Shown here: in pieces, positions 7,317 through 14,404 of the stretch
How positions within the stretch are numbered: the stretch's first letter is position 1
Layout of the letters: each line of letters begins with the position of its first letter
Source: an uncultured bacterium
GTDB lineage: Bacteria; Bacteroidota; Ignavibacteria; Kapaibacteriales; UBA4661
Assembly (NCBI GenBank): GCA_937899715.1
Contig: CALCNX010000080.1
Span: 1-31,223, forward strand
Length of the DNA: 31,223 nucleotides
Reading direction: 5' to 3'
Translations under genes and position numbers: made by a program
The notes under the pieces: generated by a model
The model's database searches: none
Told to the model about the DNA's origin: nothing
What the model saw: only the letters and a program-made list of their open reading frames with translations

Positions 7317-8492
7317 ATGAAAATACACCTTGTCTTGTTTTCGATGCTGATTGTGTCAGCACTTCGCGCGCAATCTCTTGATCCCAAAATATTGGAAGAG
7401 ATTAAAGTCAAAGCAAAATCAACTCATTCTGATGCTTTGCTCATCAGGCATAATGGTAAAATAATTCATGAAGAGTATTCCAGTCAGAAACAAGAACCAA
7501 TATACATTGCTTCGGCAGGAAAATCGTTGGTTTCATTGGCTATTGGGCGATTACTCAAGAAAAAACAACTTGACTCTTTAGACCAACCTGTGTGGACACT
7601 TTTTCCCGAATGGAAGCAAGGTATGAAAAAGGAAATAACAATTCGTATGTTGCTCAACCACACGTCCGGCTTACAAAACAATCCTAATGCAAGTGTTGAG
7701 TTGGAACCCGCACCAACATACAAGGTCAAAAATGTCATTCAATTGGCGTTGGCAGCAGAGCTATCTTCTGTGCCGGGGAGCAAAGTGGAGTATAATAATA
7801 AGGCGGTTGCCCTATTGGGAGGCATTATTGAAAAAGCCTCTGGAAAACGCATGGATATTTTTTTCAAGGACGAGTTTTTTATCCCGCTTGGTATTACGAA
7901 GTATTCATGGATCCAAGATGAGACTGGCAACCCAACTGCACATGGAGCATTTGTTCTTTTGCCGCGTGATTTGCTGAAGTTTGGAGAGTTAATGCTGAAC
8001 AACGGTGAGTATAACGGCACCAAACTCCTTGATGAAACTTGGATTCAAGAGTCTTGGAAACAATCTCAATCTTTTTCACCGATTTGGGGATTATTATGGT
8101 GGCGGCTGCCAAAGTTTGAGCGGCGAATTATTGACGAAGAAATCATAAACTCGTGGAAAGCCGGAGGTGTGGACAAGTCGTTTATCAAACAATTACAGCC
8201 TCTTCAGGGCATCACCTTTGAGAATAAATTTACATTCTTTGCAGCACTTGCCAACAGTCTGGGCGAAAATTGGAATGAGGTGTTAAACGAGAAGCTGCAA
8301 GGAAAGCTGCAATCAAGTAAGCGAATATATAGCTCCGAAATTATTGCGTATTACGCTGATGGCTATCGGGGCAATTATTTGGTCATTATCCCTCAAAAAA
8401 ATATCATTGCCGTTCGTTGTGCAGATAATGAGGGGTTTAATTATGGAACTGATTCTTTTGATGAGTTTGTAGAACTTGTTGCAAAACTGTGA
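7317..8492 (+). CDS. Exported serine hydrolase, beta-lactamase class C/penicillin-binding family
   Basis: 391 residues with a signal peptide (LVLFSMLIVSALRAQ). The three motifs of the fold are present: the nucleophile Ser66 and Lys69 in IASAGKS (SxxK), Tyr159-Asn160-Asn161 in VEYNNKA (YxN), and a C-terminal GYRGNYLVIIP strand where the KTG/HxG motif usually lies, here with Arg. LLNHTSGLQ is the typical family block between them. Members act as D-alanyl-D-alanine peptidases, esterases or lactamases; the substrate cannot be read from the sequence. The location is periplasmic or outer-membrane-associated. It is third in a run of genes for exported products. Confidence 0.88.
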   Translation: MKIHLVLFSMLIVSALRAQSLDPKILEEIKVKAKSTHSDALLIRHNGKIIHEEYSSQKQEPIYIASAGKSLVSLAIGRLLKKKQLDSLDQPVWTLFPEWKQGMKKEITIRMLLNHTSGLQNNPNASVELEPAPTYKVKNVIQLALAAELSSVPGSKVEYNNKAVALLGGIIEKASGKRMDIFFKDEFFIPLGITKYSWIQDETGNPTAHGAFVLLPRDLLKFGELMLNNGEYNGTKLLDETWIQESWKQSQSFSPIWGLLWWRLPKFERRIIDEEIINSWKAGGVDKSFIKQLQPLQGITFENKFTFFAALANSLGENWNEVLNEKLQGKLQSSKRIYSSEIIAYYADGYRGNYLVIIPQKNIIAVRCADNEGFNYGTDSFDEFVELVAKL

Positions 8493-8567
8493 TACCATTC
8501 CTGCCGTTCCCTCCTTCAATTCTAAGCAACATCAGGGCGCAGCAACACAATTTTTAGAGGCGAAATT

Positions 8568-9989
8568 ATGAGAACCATTGTCATCATATTGTGTATATTC
8601 GTTGGCACAGGAAAAGTTTTTTCGCAAGCATCCAATACACTCCAGTTTGATAAAAAAAATGGCTCACCAAAGGCAAAACTAGCCGATGTGGCATGGATAG
8701 AAGGTCATTGGCGGGGAGTGGCACTGGGCGGTATTACCGAAGAAATTTGGTCGCCCCCTCTGGGCAATTCTATGATGTGTGCTTTCAAATTGGTCGTCAA
8801 AGGTAACGTGCGATTTTATGAGCTTTGCACAATTACAGAGCAAGATTCTACCCTCATTCTGCGATTAAAACATTTTCACGGCAATCTTCAAGGTTGGGAA
8901 GACAAAGATAAAACGATTGATTTCCCATTGGTTCGCTATACTGCCAATACAATCTATTTTGATGAATTTACTTTTGAAAAGATTAGCCCCAACGAAATGA
9001 ATGTATATGTGGTGATTGAGCAGAAGAATGGCAAAAAAGAAGAAATGAGGTTTGTTTACAAAAGGGTACAAAATGAACAACGCACAAATTCGGATACCCT
9101 CACTGTCATCACCGAAAAAGATCTCATACCCGAAGGTACTGCCTACGACCCTGTTACAAGGCAAGTTTTTATCGGCAGTACGTACAAGCGCAAAATTGTT
9201 GCCATTCGTGAGGACGGGACGTATTACGATTTTGTCAAGGAAGCAGAGGATGACCTTTGGTGCGTGCTTGGAATGGAGGTGGATACCACAAGGAAAAAAT
9301 TGTGGGCGATTAGTGGCAAATCAAAATTTGCTCTTCCAAGTAGGATACCAACTGCGCCCCCGGAATGGCAATCGAAACTTTCTTGCTATAATTTGCCGTC
9401 GGGAAAGCTGGAAGCATCCTATTTGCTGGTGGTGGATTCAGGAAAAACAGCGTTTTTGAATGACCTTACTATTGCTACCGATGGTTCGGTTTATGTCACA
9501 GAATCTATCGGCAACGTCGTATATGTTTTGCCTCATAATTCCCGCGAAATCAAGAAATTTCTCAGATTTGAGGGATATAATTTTCTGAACGGATTGACCT
9601 TTTCGCCGGATAATAGTATTTTGTTTGTCGCAGCTACCGAGGGCATACTTGCCGTGGATATGAAAACACGCTTGTATAAGCCGCTTCGGGCGGATTCGCT
9701 TATCCGCATTGGTTCTTGCGACGGGCTTGCGTGGTATCAGAACAGCCTTATTGGTCATCAAAGCAAGATTGTATCACGTTTTTATCTGAATGACCGTCAA
9801 GATTCCGTCATCCGCTCCGAGGTGCTGGACGATAAAAATTTGAACAGTTCTACGACCGGTGAAATCGGGAACGGTTGGTATTATTACATTGCAAATTCTC
9901 AAATTCGCTCCGGCATTGATTATTCTACCATGCGCATCAAATCTTTGGATAGCCTCCAAAACGTTATTATCAAAAGGAAAAAACTATGA
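8568..9989 (+). CDS. Exported fusion of a DUF6265-like domain and a SMP-30-like beta-propeller
   Basis: 473 residues with a signal peptide (IVIILCIFVGTGKVFSQ). Residues about 38-168 match the DUF6265 pattern (WIEGHWRG, EEIWSPPLGNSMM, FYELCTI, LILRLKHFH). Residues about 185-465 look like a six-bladed propeller of the SMP-30/gluconolactonase/strictosidine-synthase type (DLIPEGTAYDPVTRQVFIGS, LNDLTIATDGSVYVTES, LNGLTFSPDNSILFVA). These two domains usually occur as separate proteins. The propeller family includes calcium-dependent lactonases, but I cannot confirm metal ligands. The stop codon overlaps the next start by four bases (ATGA), so translation is probably coupled. Confidence 0.8.
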   Translation: MRTIVIILCIFVGTGKVFSQASNTLQFDKKNGSPKAKLADVAWIEGHWRGVALGGITEEIWSPPLGNSMMCAFKLVVKGNVRFYELCTITEQDSTLILRLKHFHGNLQGWEDKDKTIDFPLVRYTANTIYFDEFTFEKISPNEMNVYVVIEQKNGKKEEMRFVYKRVQNEQRTNSDTLTVITEKDLIPEGTAYDPVTRQVFIGSTYKRKIVAIREDGTYYDFVKEAEDDLWCVLGMEVDTTRKKLWAISGKSKFALPSRIPTAPPEWQSKLSCYNLPSGKLEASYLLVVDSGKTAFLNDLTIATDGSVYVTESIGNVVYVLPHNSREIKKFLRFEGYNFLNGLTFSPDNSILFVAATEGILAVDMKTRLYKPLRADSLIRIGSCDGLAWYQNSLIGHQSKIVSRFYLNDRQDSVIRSEVLDDKNLNSSTTGEIGNGWYYYIANSQIRSGIDYSTMRIKSLDSLQNVIIKRKKL

Positions 9990-10462
9990 GAAATATTCTA
10001 TTCGTGGCGGTATCTTGTATGATACTTGTCTTGTGTTCTTGTCTGCCGATTGACAAGCAGAAAGACCTTGATATACTTGCAAAGTATCACCAACAAGAAC
10101 AAACGGCACATCTGACAAAGAATGTTGCGTTATTTGTGGAGATAATGAGCGATACCGTTACGCACGTCCAGAAAGGTGCGGTTAAAAAATTAACCAAACA
10201 GCAAATGCAGGAGCGGTTTAGTCAATACTTCAGCATGGTAGAATTTATCAAATGGGAGGACACCGCGCCGCCTGTATATTACATTGCCGATGATGGCTCT
10301 ATGGCAAGCGTCCTTGTGCAAAAGCGAGTTGAACTCAAAGTGAAATCCGACAGCACAGGCGCGATTGAAAAAACAGATTTTGCATGGACGGAACTCTGGC
10401 GCAAGGAGCGCGGGCAATGGAGGATGCACACGAATATCTCCACTGAAAAAACAATACCCTAA
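9986..10462 (+). CDS. NTF2-like lipoprotein
   Basis: 158 residues. The N-terminus MRNILFVAVSCMILVLCSCLP is a lipoprotein signal with candidate lipid-modified cysteines near residues 17-19. The rest fits the SnoaL/DUF4440 cone fold (DILAKYHQQEQTAHLTKNVA at the start; FAWTELWRKERGQWRMHTNI at the end). In this fold the pocket varies and no enzyme activity is implied. It overlaps the upstream fusion gene by four bases, so the two are likely made together. Its end is only two bases from the end of the convergent response-regulator gene. Confidence 0.78.
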   Translation: MRNILFVAVSCMILVLCSCLPIDKQKDLDILAKYHQQEQTAHLTKNVALFVEIMSDTVTHVQKGAVKKLTKQQMQERFSQYFSMVEFIKWEDTAPPVYYIADDGSMASVLVQKRVELKVKSDSTGAIEKTDFAWTELWRKERGQWRMHTNISTEKTIP

Positions 10463-10464
10463 CA

Positions 10465-11277
10465 TTAGTCTGCTTCGTCATCTGGCAGTTGCAGCCCCAT
10501 CGCTGCAAAAACACTGGCGCGGTAACCTGTACCAATATCCAGCACTGTCCCACTCTGCAATATCACGGCGTACGAACGGTCAGAACGTTTGATAAGTTCA
10601 CGGATGCAGCTTTTTTGAATAATGATTGAGCGATGCACCCGAAGAAACTGCGTGGGGTCTAGCTGTTCGGCTAATTCTCCAAAGGTGATACGCAGAACAT
10701 GGGTCAGGTCGCCAACGTGAAAGAGTGCATAATTCCTATCTGCTTCTATCCATTCTACATTGTCGGCATCAACAAAGTAGATTCTCCCGCGCGTTTTGAA
10801 GGCAAAGCGTTCTGTAAAATTCGTTGTGTCCGGTGTTTTGAAAGCGGCAAGTTCTTTGAGCAAGGTTTCTTGTGCCGTGCGGGCTTGCCGATTGCGAATG
10901 TGGTCTTTCACGCGGGCGAGCATTGCCTCAAATCGCTCGTAGTCAAAGGGCTTGAGTAAGTAGTCCGCCGCGTGTGCTTCAAACGCCTTCAGTGCAAAGT
11001 GGTCGTAAGCCGTGATAAAGACCACAATCGGCATCAGAACTCCTTCGTCCAAGGAATCTCGTATCATACGCAAGGTCTCGAAGCCATCCAATTCGGGCAT
11101 TTGAATATCAAGAAATATCACATCCGGCATAGCGTCGCAGACTGCCTCGACAGCTTGAAAGCCATTTGCACACTCGCTAAGAATTTGACATTCAGGGTCA
11201 TCTGCCAGAAAAAAACGTATTTTTTCTCGTGCAAGATCTTCGTCGTCAACAATAAGCGTGGTTATCTGAGTTTTCAT
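10465..11277 (-). CDS. LytTR-family response regulator
   Basis: 270 residues. The receiver domain (1-125) has the acidic pair Asp11/Asp12 (IVDDEDLAREK), the phosphorylation site Asp57 (VIFLDIQMPELDG), and the conserved Lys in DYLLKPFDYERF. The LytTR DNA-binding domain spans about 160-260 (RGRIYFVDADNVEWIEADRN, FLRVHRSIIIQK). The start is set at the ATG 11277; an in-frame TTG at 11292 would overlap the kinase stop. It lies 11 bases behind the sensor kinase gene and must be its partner. LytTR proteins bind pairs of 9-bp direct repeats, and such a pair occurs upstream of the kinase, suggesting autoregulation. Confidence 0.93.
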   Translation of the reverse strand: MKTQITTLIVDDEDLAREKIRFFLADDPECQILSECANGFQAVEAVCDAMPDVIFLDIQMPELDGFETLRMIRDSLDEGVLMPIVVFITAYDHFALKAFEAHAADYLLKPFDYERFEAMLARVKDHIRNRQARTAQETLLKELAAFKTPDTTNFTERFAFKTRGRIYFVDADNVEWIEADRNYALFHVGDLTHVLRITFGELAEQLDPTQFLRVHRSIIIQKSCIRELIKRSDRSYAVILQSGTVLDIGTGYRASVFAAMGLQLPDDEAD

Positions 11278-11288
11278 GCTATGTAAAT

Positions 11289-12629
11289 TCAAACGATGCT
11301 TGGTTGCTGATTGTACAACGGTTGGCTATCTGGCATTTGTGGTGTGAACGTCTCTTGCTTACAGCTGCGGAGCGGTATTTCGCAATAAACGACAAATCCA
11401 CCTTCGGGAGCATTGTAGGTATCAAACCGAAAGTGAGTGCCGTAGAGTTTTTCCAAACGCGCACGGGTATTCTGTAAGCCGATACTTGATTTTTTGCGAA
11501 GTGTTCCCGCCAGCCGTTCTGCCGACGTGTGATTTTGCCTTATTTCGCTTGGCTGAATGCCAGGTCCGTTATCGCGGACGGTAAGCTCAAGAACATCAGG
11601 AGCCGACGGTAAACGCCGTGCCGTAACATCTATACGTCCGCTGTCGGTGCTTTGCAAAATACCGTACTTTATGGAATTTTCAACGAGTGGTTGCAGAAGG
11701 AGGTTAGGAATGTCAGCATCCTGCAAGCCCGCTTCAATGATCATCTCTACCTGCAAGCGCTGTGGGAAACGCATCATTTCTATATCCACGTAGCATTTGA
11801 GCAAATCCAGTTCTTGCTTGAGGGAAATAAATTGCGTCGTGGGGTTGTCGAGCGTCATTCGCAGAAAGTCTCCTAAGCGAGCTATCATGGTGTCTGCACG
11901 GCGAGGATTGCTGTATAGCAGTGAAGAAATAGAGTTGAGCGCATTGAACAAAAAATGTGGTTGAATCTGCATTTTGAGCGCATGAAGTTGTGCTTGTACG
12001 AGTTCAGTCTCAAGCTGTGCGGCGGCTGTCTCAAGCTGTGCCGCGCGAAGTTCCCCTTCCCTAAAGCGTCGGTGATAATCCATCATGGAGATAACCGCCA
12101 CGAGAACGATGTAGTGAATGAAGGACAAAAACATTCCGTTGATTGCCCGATAATACACAACATACTGAAAAGCATTTTCTGTCGATGTGGGCGGATAAAG
12201 CCATGCGAGGGTGGATTGCACAACGACTCCCAGCAAGACGGCTATAATACTTGCCGCAACGATGTGCAGTGCGAAATGTCGCCAATCTATGAAGCGCGAT
12301 GCTTCCGCGGTGTTTGTGCGCTGTGTCTGCATGAGCGGAAAACGCAGAGTAAACCAAAACAACCATACGCCAATTACGACCCACGGCAAACGGCGCACAA
12401 GTTCAAACATGATGTAGCGTCGCTGCACAAAATCTTGTAACGTCGTCGCGCCGTAGATGGAAAGCCATGCTTGCTGCTCTTTAGTGCCAATACCTTCGGC
12501 GTATTGAAAGAAAAAGAGTATTGAAAAAATGATAGATTCCGCCATAAACACAAGACAGAGTGCGCCTGCCCAGCGACGAACCTCGCAGGAGAGCAGAAAT
12601 GTTTGTAGGCGAAAAAAAATGTGAATCAT
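11289..12629 (-). CDS. LytS/YehU-type sensor histidine kinase
   Basis: 446 residues from the ATG at 12629; an upstream TTG at 12680 is in frame but overlaps the promoter box. Four hydrophobic helices (about 21-45, 82-98, 119-145 and 165-183) precede a coiled coil (AAQLETAAAQLETELVQAQL) and the His_kinase domain with phospho-acceptor His225 in MQIQPHFLFNALN. The ATPase domain has the N box (QPLVENSIKYGI), G1 (VRDNGPGI) and G2 (SIGLQNTRARLEKLYG). No known ligand-binding domain is present, so the signal is probably sensed in or near the membrane. It is co-transcribed with the LytTR regulator downstream. Confidence 0.93.
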   Translation of the reverse strand: MIHIFFRLQTFLLSCEVRRWAGALCLVFMAESIIFSILFFFQYAEGIGTKEQQAWLSIYGATTLQDFVQRRYIMFELVRRLPWVVIGVWLFWFTLRFPLMQTQRTNTAEASRFIDWRHFALHIVAASIIAVLLGVVVQSTLAWLYPPTSTENAFQYVVYYRAINGMFLSFIHYIVLVAVISMMDYHRRFREGELRAAQLETAAAQLETELVQAQLHALKMQIQPHFLFNALNSISSLLYSNPRRADTMIARLGDFLRMTLDNPTTQFISLKQELDLLKCYVDIEMMRFPQRLQVEMIIEAGLQDADIPNLLLQPLVENSIKYGILQSTDSGRIDVTARRLPSAPDVLELTVRDNGPGIQPSEIRQNHTSAERLAGTLRKKSSIGLQNTRARLEKLYGTHFRFDTYNAPEGGFVVYCEIPLRSCKQETFTPQMPDSQPLYNQQPSIV

Positions 12630-12662
12630 GGCGGTAAAGAATCTTGTGAAAAAACAGCACTG

Positions 12663-12670
12663 CAAATGTA
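12663..12670 (-). promoter_or_regulatory. Promoter -7 box of the kinase/regulator operon
   Basis: The minus strand reads TACATTTG, an exact TAnnTTTG match, 33 bases upstream of the kinase ATG. No good -33 element is seen, in keeping with an activated promoter. Confidence 0.5.
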
Positions 12671-12709
12671 CAGGAATCAAGAGGATTTACCAGCACTTGT
12701 TGGGCTTTG

Positions 12710-12739
12710 TTGTCCCAAAAAATGCTGCACTTGTCCCAA
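12710..12739 (-). promoter_or_regulatory. Candidate LytTR operator: two identical 9-bp direct repeats
   Basis: TTGTCCCAA occurs at 12710-12718 and 12731-12739 (minus-strand reading TTGGGACAA), separated by exactly 12 bases, or 21 bp start to start. LytTR regulators are known to bind two 9-bp direct repeats with 12-13 bp spacing. The pair is about 40-70 bp upstream of the kinase -7 box. The repeat itself does not match the published average LytTR consensus well. Confidence 0.5.
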
Positions 12740-12753
12740 GAAAATTGCATACC

Positions 12754-12777
12754 AAATTGCACGAGCATAAATTGCAC
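12754..12777. repeat. AAATTGCAC direct repeat
   Basis: AAATTGCAC occurs at 12754-12762 and 12769-12777, 15 bp start to start, with a partial third copy (AATTGCA) at 12743-12749. It lies in the divergent promoter region next to the TTGTCCCAA pair and close to the start of the plus-strand gene at 12821. Confidence 0.45.
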
Positions 12778-12820
12778 ACGTCAATATATTTTCATCAATA
12801 ATACTTGAAAAGGTAAGTTT

Positions 12821-13024
12821 ATGAAACGCATGAGCAGACGAGACGTAGCACTCTTAGTGATTGGTGCTTTCGTAATGAGTGTAAGTTTTATCCTTCAGCG
12901 CTTTATTGTGGTGACGGACACATTGGATGGGCTTCTCAAAGGAGCGGCGGTAGGGTTAATGATGTTAAGTTTAATACGCACCTATCAAGAGCAAAAAACA
13001 AAGCAGAGTGTTCACAAAGGATAA
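12821..13024 (+). CDS. Small two-helix membrane protein
   Basis: 67 residues with two hydrophobic helices (about 9-25, VALLVIGAFVMSVSFIL, and 35-53, LDGLLKGAAVGLMMLSLI) joined by a short loop and ending in a polar tail. It is divergent from the sensor kinase gene and could share its operator. The last eight codons belong to a 22-bp tandem repeat. No family is recognised, but the clean start, helix pattern and position support a real gene. Confidence 0.65.
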   Translation: MKRMSRRDVALLVIGAFVMSVSFILQRFIVVTDTLDGLLKGAAVGLMMLSLIRTYQEQKTKQSVHKG

Positions 13025-13046
13025 GCAGAGTGTTCGCAAAGGATAA
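13003..13046 (+). repeat. 22-bp tandem duplication spanning a stop codon
   Basis: The unit starting GCAGAGTGTTC and ending CAAAGGATAA occurs twice head to tail with one mismatch (A/G at position 12). The first copy codes for the last residues and stop of the small membrane protein; the second lies just after the stop. Confidence 0.85.
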
Positions 13047-13085
13047 ACCGACGGTTAGTTTTTCACTACTTTTTCTCTCAAAATA

Positions 13086-13478
13086 ATGAATTTCTTCAAT
13101 GGTACGTTTTTGCTGCGTTTTGCCGTAGCGGTCATTTTGTTTATTCACGGTGTCGGCGGTATGTTCAATGGCGGCGTGAATGCGTTTGGAAATTTATATC
13201 TCAATGAAGTAGGATTTGCGCCATTTGGCTTATACCTTGCGTGGGCGATTAAACTGTCGCACGTTGTGTGCGTGGCAGCTTTGCTCATGGATAAATATAT
13301 TTTGTACCCAGCGCTTGTTACCATCGCTATTTTAATAGCAGGTATCATTATGATTCATGGCAGAGAAGGCTGGTTCGTGGTTGGCGGTGGGAGAAACGGC
13401 ATGGAGTTTAATTTTCTGCTGATTTTCGCCTTACTTTCGATTATCTTTCCCAACGGATTGCGTAAGAAATCTGTGTGA
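13086..13478 (+). CDS. DoxX-family membrane protein
   Basis: 130 residues, four predicted helices: LLRFAVAVILFIHGVGGMFN, LYLAWAIKLSHVVCVAALLM, ILYPALVTIAILIAGIIMIH and FNFLLIFALLSIIFP. The first-helix pattern with HG, the K(L/I)SH in the second helix and the GREGWFVVGGGRNGMEFN loop are typical of small DoxX proteins. The role in the family is unclear (quinone-linked or structural membrane proteins). It lies 61 bases after the small membrane gene and may share its transcript. It is a second DoxX-type protein in the window, not closely similar to the one at 5038. Confidence 0.85.
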   Translation: MNFFNGTFLLRFAVAVILFIHGVGGMFNGGVNAFGNLYLNEVGFAPFGLYLAWAIKLSHVVCVAALLMDKYILYPALVTIAILIAGIIMIHGREGWFVVGGGRNGMEFNFLLIFALLSIIFPNGLRKKSV

Positions 13479-13816
13479 TTGCCTTGCGCTGAGGTCATAG
13501 GTTTCCTTCCATTAGAGAAGAATATCCTCACGATTGACTTCGACTATGCGAGCATAAATTTTTGGAATTTGTTTCGGGGGCTTGCGGCGCTGCCGTAGAT
13601 GAAGGAGAGAAGGTTGGCGAACGAGGAGAGTGAGGGGTGTACGGGAACTTTGAGTAGTTTTAGGTTTTGGAAATAGGAGGTATTTTGTAGATTGCAGAAG
13701 GTTTACAATCACAAAATTACTTGAACCATCCTCATTTTTCCAATCCACACGAGACGCTGAAAGTAACACGGCACCCTAAACGACCTTTTAACCAATCATT
13801 GTATTTGTTGTGAACC
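13479..13816. other. Intergenic region of 338 bases with a gene remnant
   Basis: No intact gene is seen. The first half holds remnant copy B; the rest, up to the lipoprotein start at 13817, shows no clear promoter box or terminator. Confidence 0.5.
13521..13674 (+). pseudogene. Decayed 3' gene fragment, copy B of the repeated unknown family
   Basis: Codons from 13521 to the stop at 13596 read NILTIDFDYASINF then GLAALP, closely parallel to copy A at 4596-4793. Further along, 13656-13674 is the 19-base block AGTTTTAGGTTTTGGAAAT, identical to one in copy C (20383-20401). Stops interrupt it, so it is a fossil. Confidence 0.5.
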
Positions 13817-14191
13817 ATGAGCAAAATTCTTCTACCCTTCTTGGTAATGATATTCATTACTTCTTGCCACAATTCAGAAATTGAGACATTAAAAAAAGAA
13901 AATGCCTTACTGTCTCAGCAAATAGCTGACTTGCATCAGGGCAAAACACCTGCCAAAACCAAATACATCCTCAAACTCCATCTCAAACAAAGCCACTTTT
14001 CTTTGAGTATAAAAAAGCACCTCAAAGATTACGCAAACTCTATTGATTTTGAAATTCCCGTTGATAAAGAATACTTTGATTCGGTCGAACAAGGGTCAAA
14101 AATTGTTGACAAATTCAGGTTCGGTTCGTTTGTTTTGTATGGCTCTTTTGGTGATTGGGAGATGACTGTCAAAGAAAAAATAGTAAAATAA
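13817..14191 (+). CDS. Small lipoprotein with coiled-coil N-terminus
   Basis: 124 residues. MSKILLPFLVMIFITSCHN is a lipoprotein signal with lipobox-like ITSC and Cys17 as the lipid site. Residues about 20-40 (EIETLKKENALLSQQIADLH) form a short coiled coil. The C-terminal part (residues 48-120) is Lys-rich with a beta pattern and no recognised family. It could be an envelope lipoprotein tethered in the inner or outer membrane. No partner is evident nearby. Confidence 0.7.
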   Translation: MSKILLPFLVMIFITSCHNSEIETLKKENALLSQQIADLHQGKTPAKTKYILKLHLKQSHFSLSIKKHLKDYANSIDFEIPVDKEYFDSVEQGSKIVDKFRFGSFVLYGSFGDWEMTVKEKIVK

Positions 14192-14301
14192 AACACATAC
14201 CTGCGCAGAGCATTCCATAACATCCTCCAAACTGCGTATTCAACGAATGAACTTACGCTTTTTGTTTCAATTTTTATCACGACGATTTGCCGGGGTTTTC
14301 A

Positions 14302-14335
14302 CGCGTATCCATTTTTTAACCGCGTATCCATTTTT
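14302..14335 (+). repeat. 15-bp direct repeat upstream of the propeller gene
   Basis: CGCGTATCCATTTTT occurs at 14302-14316 and 14321-14335, with four bases between, just upstream of the -7 box of the propeller gene. Confidence 0.8.
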
Positions 14336-14360
14336 CTGCATCCACTTCTGCCTAAATGTG

Positions 14361-14368
14361 TATTTTTG
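14361..14368 (+). promoter_or_regulatory. Promoter -7 box of the propeller gene
   Basis: TATTTTTG matches TAnnTTTG and lies 37 bases before the ATG at 14405. Confidence 0.45.
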
Positions 14369-14404
14369 CAAAAAATGTTCTTTTTTTCCTTTTTTTGAGG
14401 TGCA

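Noticed and set aside
13003..13046. CRISPR-like or satellite repeat
   Set aside because: Only two adjacent copies without spacers; it is a simple tandem duplication.
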